In this document: in pieces, positions 13,670 to 14,854 of the stretch
Numbering within the stretch: the first letter of the stretch is position 1
Layout of the letters: the number at the start of each line of letters is the position of its first letter
NCBI GenBank assembly: GCA_900550855.1
Contig: URTQ01000016.1
Coordinates: 1 to 14,854 of the forward strand
Origin: an uncultured Eubacteriales bacterium
Lineage (GTDB): Bacteria > Bacillota > Clostridia > Christensenellales > CAG-917
Reading direction: 5' to 3'
DNA length: 14,854 nucleotides
Position numbers and translations under genes: made by a program
Notes under the pieces: model-generated
Told to the model about the DNA's origin: nothing
The model's input: only the letters and a program-made list of their open reading frames with translations
Databases searched by the model: none

Positions 13670-14845
13670 TCAATTTTTCTTGTTTTGAACGGGTTGCGCT
13701 TTGAGGGGTTGAGCCTTTTGCGGCTTTGGCTCTTGCGGAACGTACTGCATAAGCGGTTGCTCTTGCGTGACGTACGGCACGAACGCAACGGGTTGAACTA
13801 TGGGCGGCATTTGATAAGGCTTGCCGTCCTCGCCCATAAAGAACGAGGGATATTGAGGCATACCAGCCGCAACGGGTTGAGCGGGATACGGGTACGGCGG
13901 ATAGGGATAAGGCGCGTATCCGTTTTGATAAGGCATTCTGCTCGGTCCTGAAAAGTCTGCTTGTTGCTCTTTTTCGGGTTCTTTTTCCGCCACGGGTTTT
14001 TCTTCTTGCACGGGCGCGTTGAGTTCGTCGATAAACTCGTCGAGCGTGGGTGCTTTCTTCGTTTCGAGATCCGCTGTCGGCGCAGGAATAATCTGCTGTT
14101 TGCGCTTTACGGGCGGACTTTGTTTAATCTTGTTTTTGGCAAGAAGAAGCAAAGCGCGCGCCTTGTTTCTGCCGCAATGCGTGCAAGCGGTTGCTGTGAG
14201 CGGATTTATAGTGCCGCAAGCGGGGCAAACGTATGTATCGCCGTCGATGTCGTCCTCGTCGATTTGAGTGTACGGGTCGGCGTAGTATTTTGAATAGGTT
14301 TTGAGCGCGGCGGACATCTTCTTCAAAAGTTCGACGTCCTCAGAGCCGAGTTCGTTGAGTTTTTGACGATATTTTTCGAGATTTTCCGCTTTCACGCGGT
14401 ATTCTTCCTCGCTCTTTTGACGGTACTCTTCGACTTGTTGAAGTGCCTTTTCTCTTTCGTCGTCGGCTTTTGCGCGCTTTTCGGCAATCTCTTTGTCGAT
14501 TGCCGCCATACGGTCGCGTTCCATATTGTCAAGACGAAGTTTAGCCTTGCGAGCGTCGAGCATATCCTCGTCGCTGTGCGTTTCGCTTTCGACGACTATC
14601 GGCGCGCCGCAGGACACGCAAAACTTTGCGCCGGGAAGATTTTTCGTTCCGCAAACGGCGCAAACAGGCTTGCGCATAACCTGCAAAATGCCGCCGCACT
14701 TTGCGCAGTATCTGCTGCCTGCGCTGTTTTTGGCGTGGCAAACGGGGCAGATCGTCTGATAATTTTCAACGACGTCCGCACCGCAAGTCGAACAAAAGGC
14801 TTGTCCCGGTTTTACTTCATTTCCGCATATCTTGCAAACAAACAT
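13670..14845 (-). CDS. Zinc-ribbon, coiled-coil, proline-rich protein (391 aa)
   Basis: Four CxxC...CxxC zinc ribbons are visible: Cys4/7/18/21, Cys33/36/47/50, Cys62/65/76/79 and Cys207/210/221/224. Between the third and fourth is a highly charged coiled coil (about 94-190, rich in Glu, Lys and Arg). From about 245 the chain is disordered and proline-rich, with repeats such as YPYPPYPYP (313-321) and QPVAFVPYVTQEQPL (351-365), ending in a basic Gln/Lys/Pro tail. No transmembrane segment or enzyme motif is seen, so it is probably a soluble scaffold or adaptor. It heads a three-gene run with two four-helix membrane proteins, 15 bases before the first. Only nine bases upstream of the ATG are in the window, so its promoter cannot be seen. 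Multi-zinc-ribbon proteins of this kind are common and poorly characterised. Confidence 0.85.
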   Translation of the reverse strand: MFVCKICGNEVKPGQAFCSTCGADVVENYQTICPVCHAKNSAGSRYCAKCGGILQVMRKPVCAVCGTKNLPGAKFCVSCGAPIVVESETHSDEDMLDARKAKLRLDNMERDRMAAIDKEIAEKRAKADDEREKALQQVEEYRQKSEEEYRVKAENLEKYRQKLNELGSEDVELLKKMSAALKTYSKYYADPYTQIDEDDIDGDTYVCPACGTINPLTATACTHCGRNKARALLLLAKNKIKQSPPVKRKQQIIPAPTADLETKKAPTLDEFIDELNAPVQEEKPVAEKEPEKEQQADFSGPSRMPYQNGYAPYPYPPYPYPAQPVAAGMPQYPSFFMGEDGKPYQMPPIVQPVAFVPYVTQEQPLMQYVPQEPKPQKAQPLKAQPVQNKKN

Positions 14846-14854
14846 ATTGCTTTC

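Noticed and set aside
1..14854. CRISPR arrays, tRNA or rRNA genes, insertion sequences, prophage or integrase genes
   Set aside because: No regularly spaced direct repeats, no rRNA or tRNA signature stretches, and no transposase or integrase motif were seen on reading both strands.

Overview
The window looks like a chromosomal segment of an anaerobic, low-to-mid GC Firmicute of the class Clostridia, probably an uncultured gut-type lineage. The grounds are a glmU-pth-mfd order as in Bacillota, a YycJ/WalJ-type nuclease, RlmH, dense overlapping minus-strand operons, and the tail of an oxygen-sensitive 2-hydroxyacyl-CoA dehydratase-type activase. The lineage below class is a guess. No rRNA, tRNA, CRISPR array, integrase or insertion sequence was seen.

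Layout. (1) Bases 1-1117, plus strand: the 3' end of a BadF/HgdC-type activase ATPase, a 67-residue one-helix membrane protein, and a 240-residue protein resembling the C-terminal part of the acetyl-CoA synthase/CODH beta subunit but without its A-cluster cysteines. The set ends at a strong hairpin at 1146-1170 that can serve both strands. (2) 1259-6371, minus strand: a GlmU-like acetyltransferase with a shrunken N-terminal domain, peptidyl-tRNA hydrolase, and transcription-repair coupling factor Mfd. (3) 6420-7616, plus strand: a 49-residue membrane peptide with a good ribosome site, about 250 bases with no gene I can support, then an AT-rich DEDDh exonuclease gene behind a near-consensus promoter. 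The exonuclease differs in base composition from everything around it and is the best candidate for acquired DNA. (4) 7639-11903, minus strand: walJ-like metallo-beta-lactamase-fold nuclease, two consecutive CPBP (Abi/CAAX-type) membrane proteases, rlmH, tadA and a NUDIX hydrolase. The first four are joined by three ATGA stop/start overlaps. (5) 12008-14845, minus strand: a zinc-ribbon/coiled-coil/proline-rich protein and two paralogous four-helix membrane proteins with disordered N-termini, ending at a hairpin terminator at 11928-11951.

How they work together. Regions 2 and 4 are mostly housekeeping: cell-wall precursor synthesis, recycling of peptidyl-tRNA, transcription-coupled repair, rRNA and tRNA modification, nucleotide clean-up. 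Region 5 is the strongest candidate for an undescribed system: three adjacent genes, two of them duplicates of each other, and a short proline/tyrosine motif (VPY-V/M-TQ) shared between the soluble zinc-ribbon protein and one membrane partner. Region 1 is a second candidate, because an ACS-like domain without a metal-binding A-cluster is paired with an activase.
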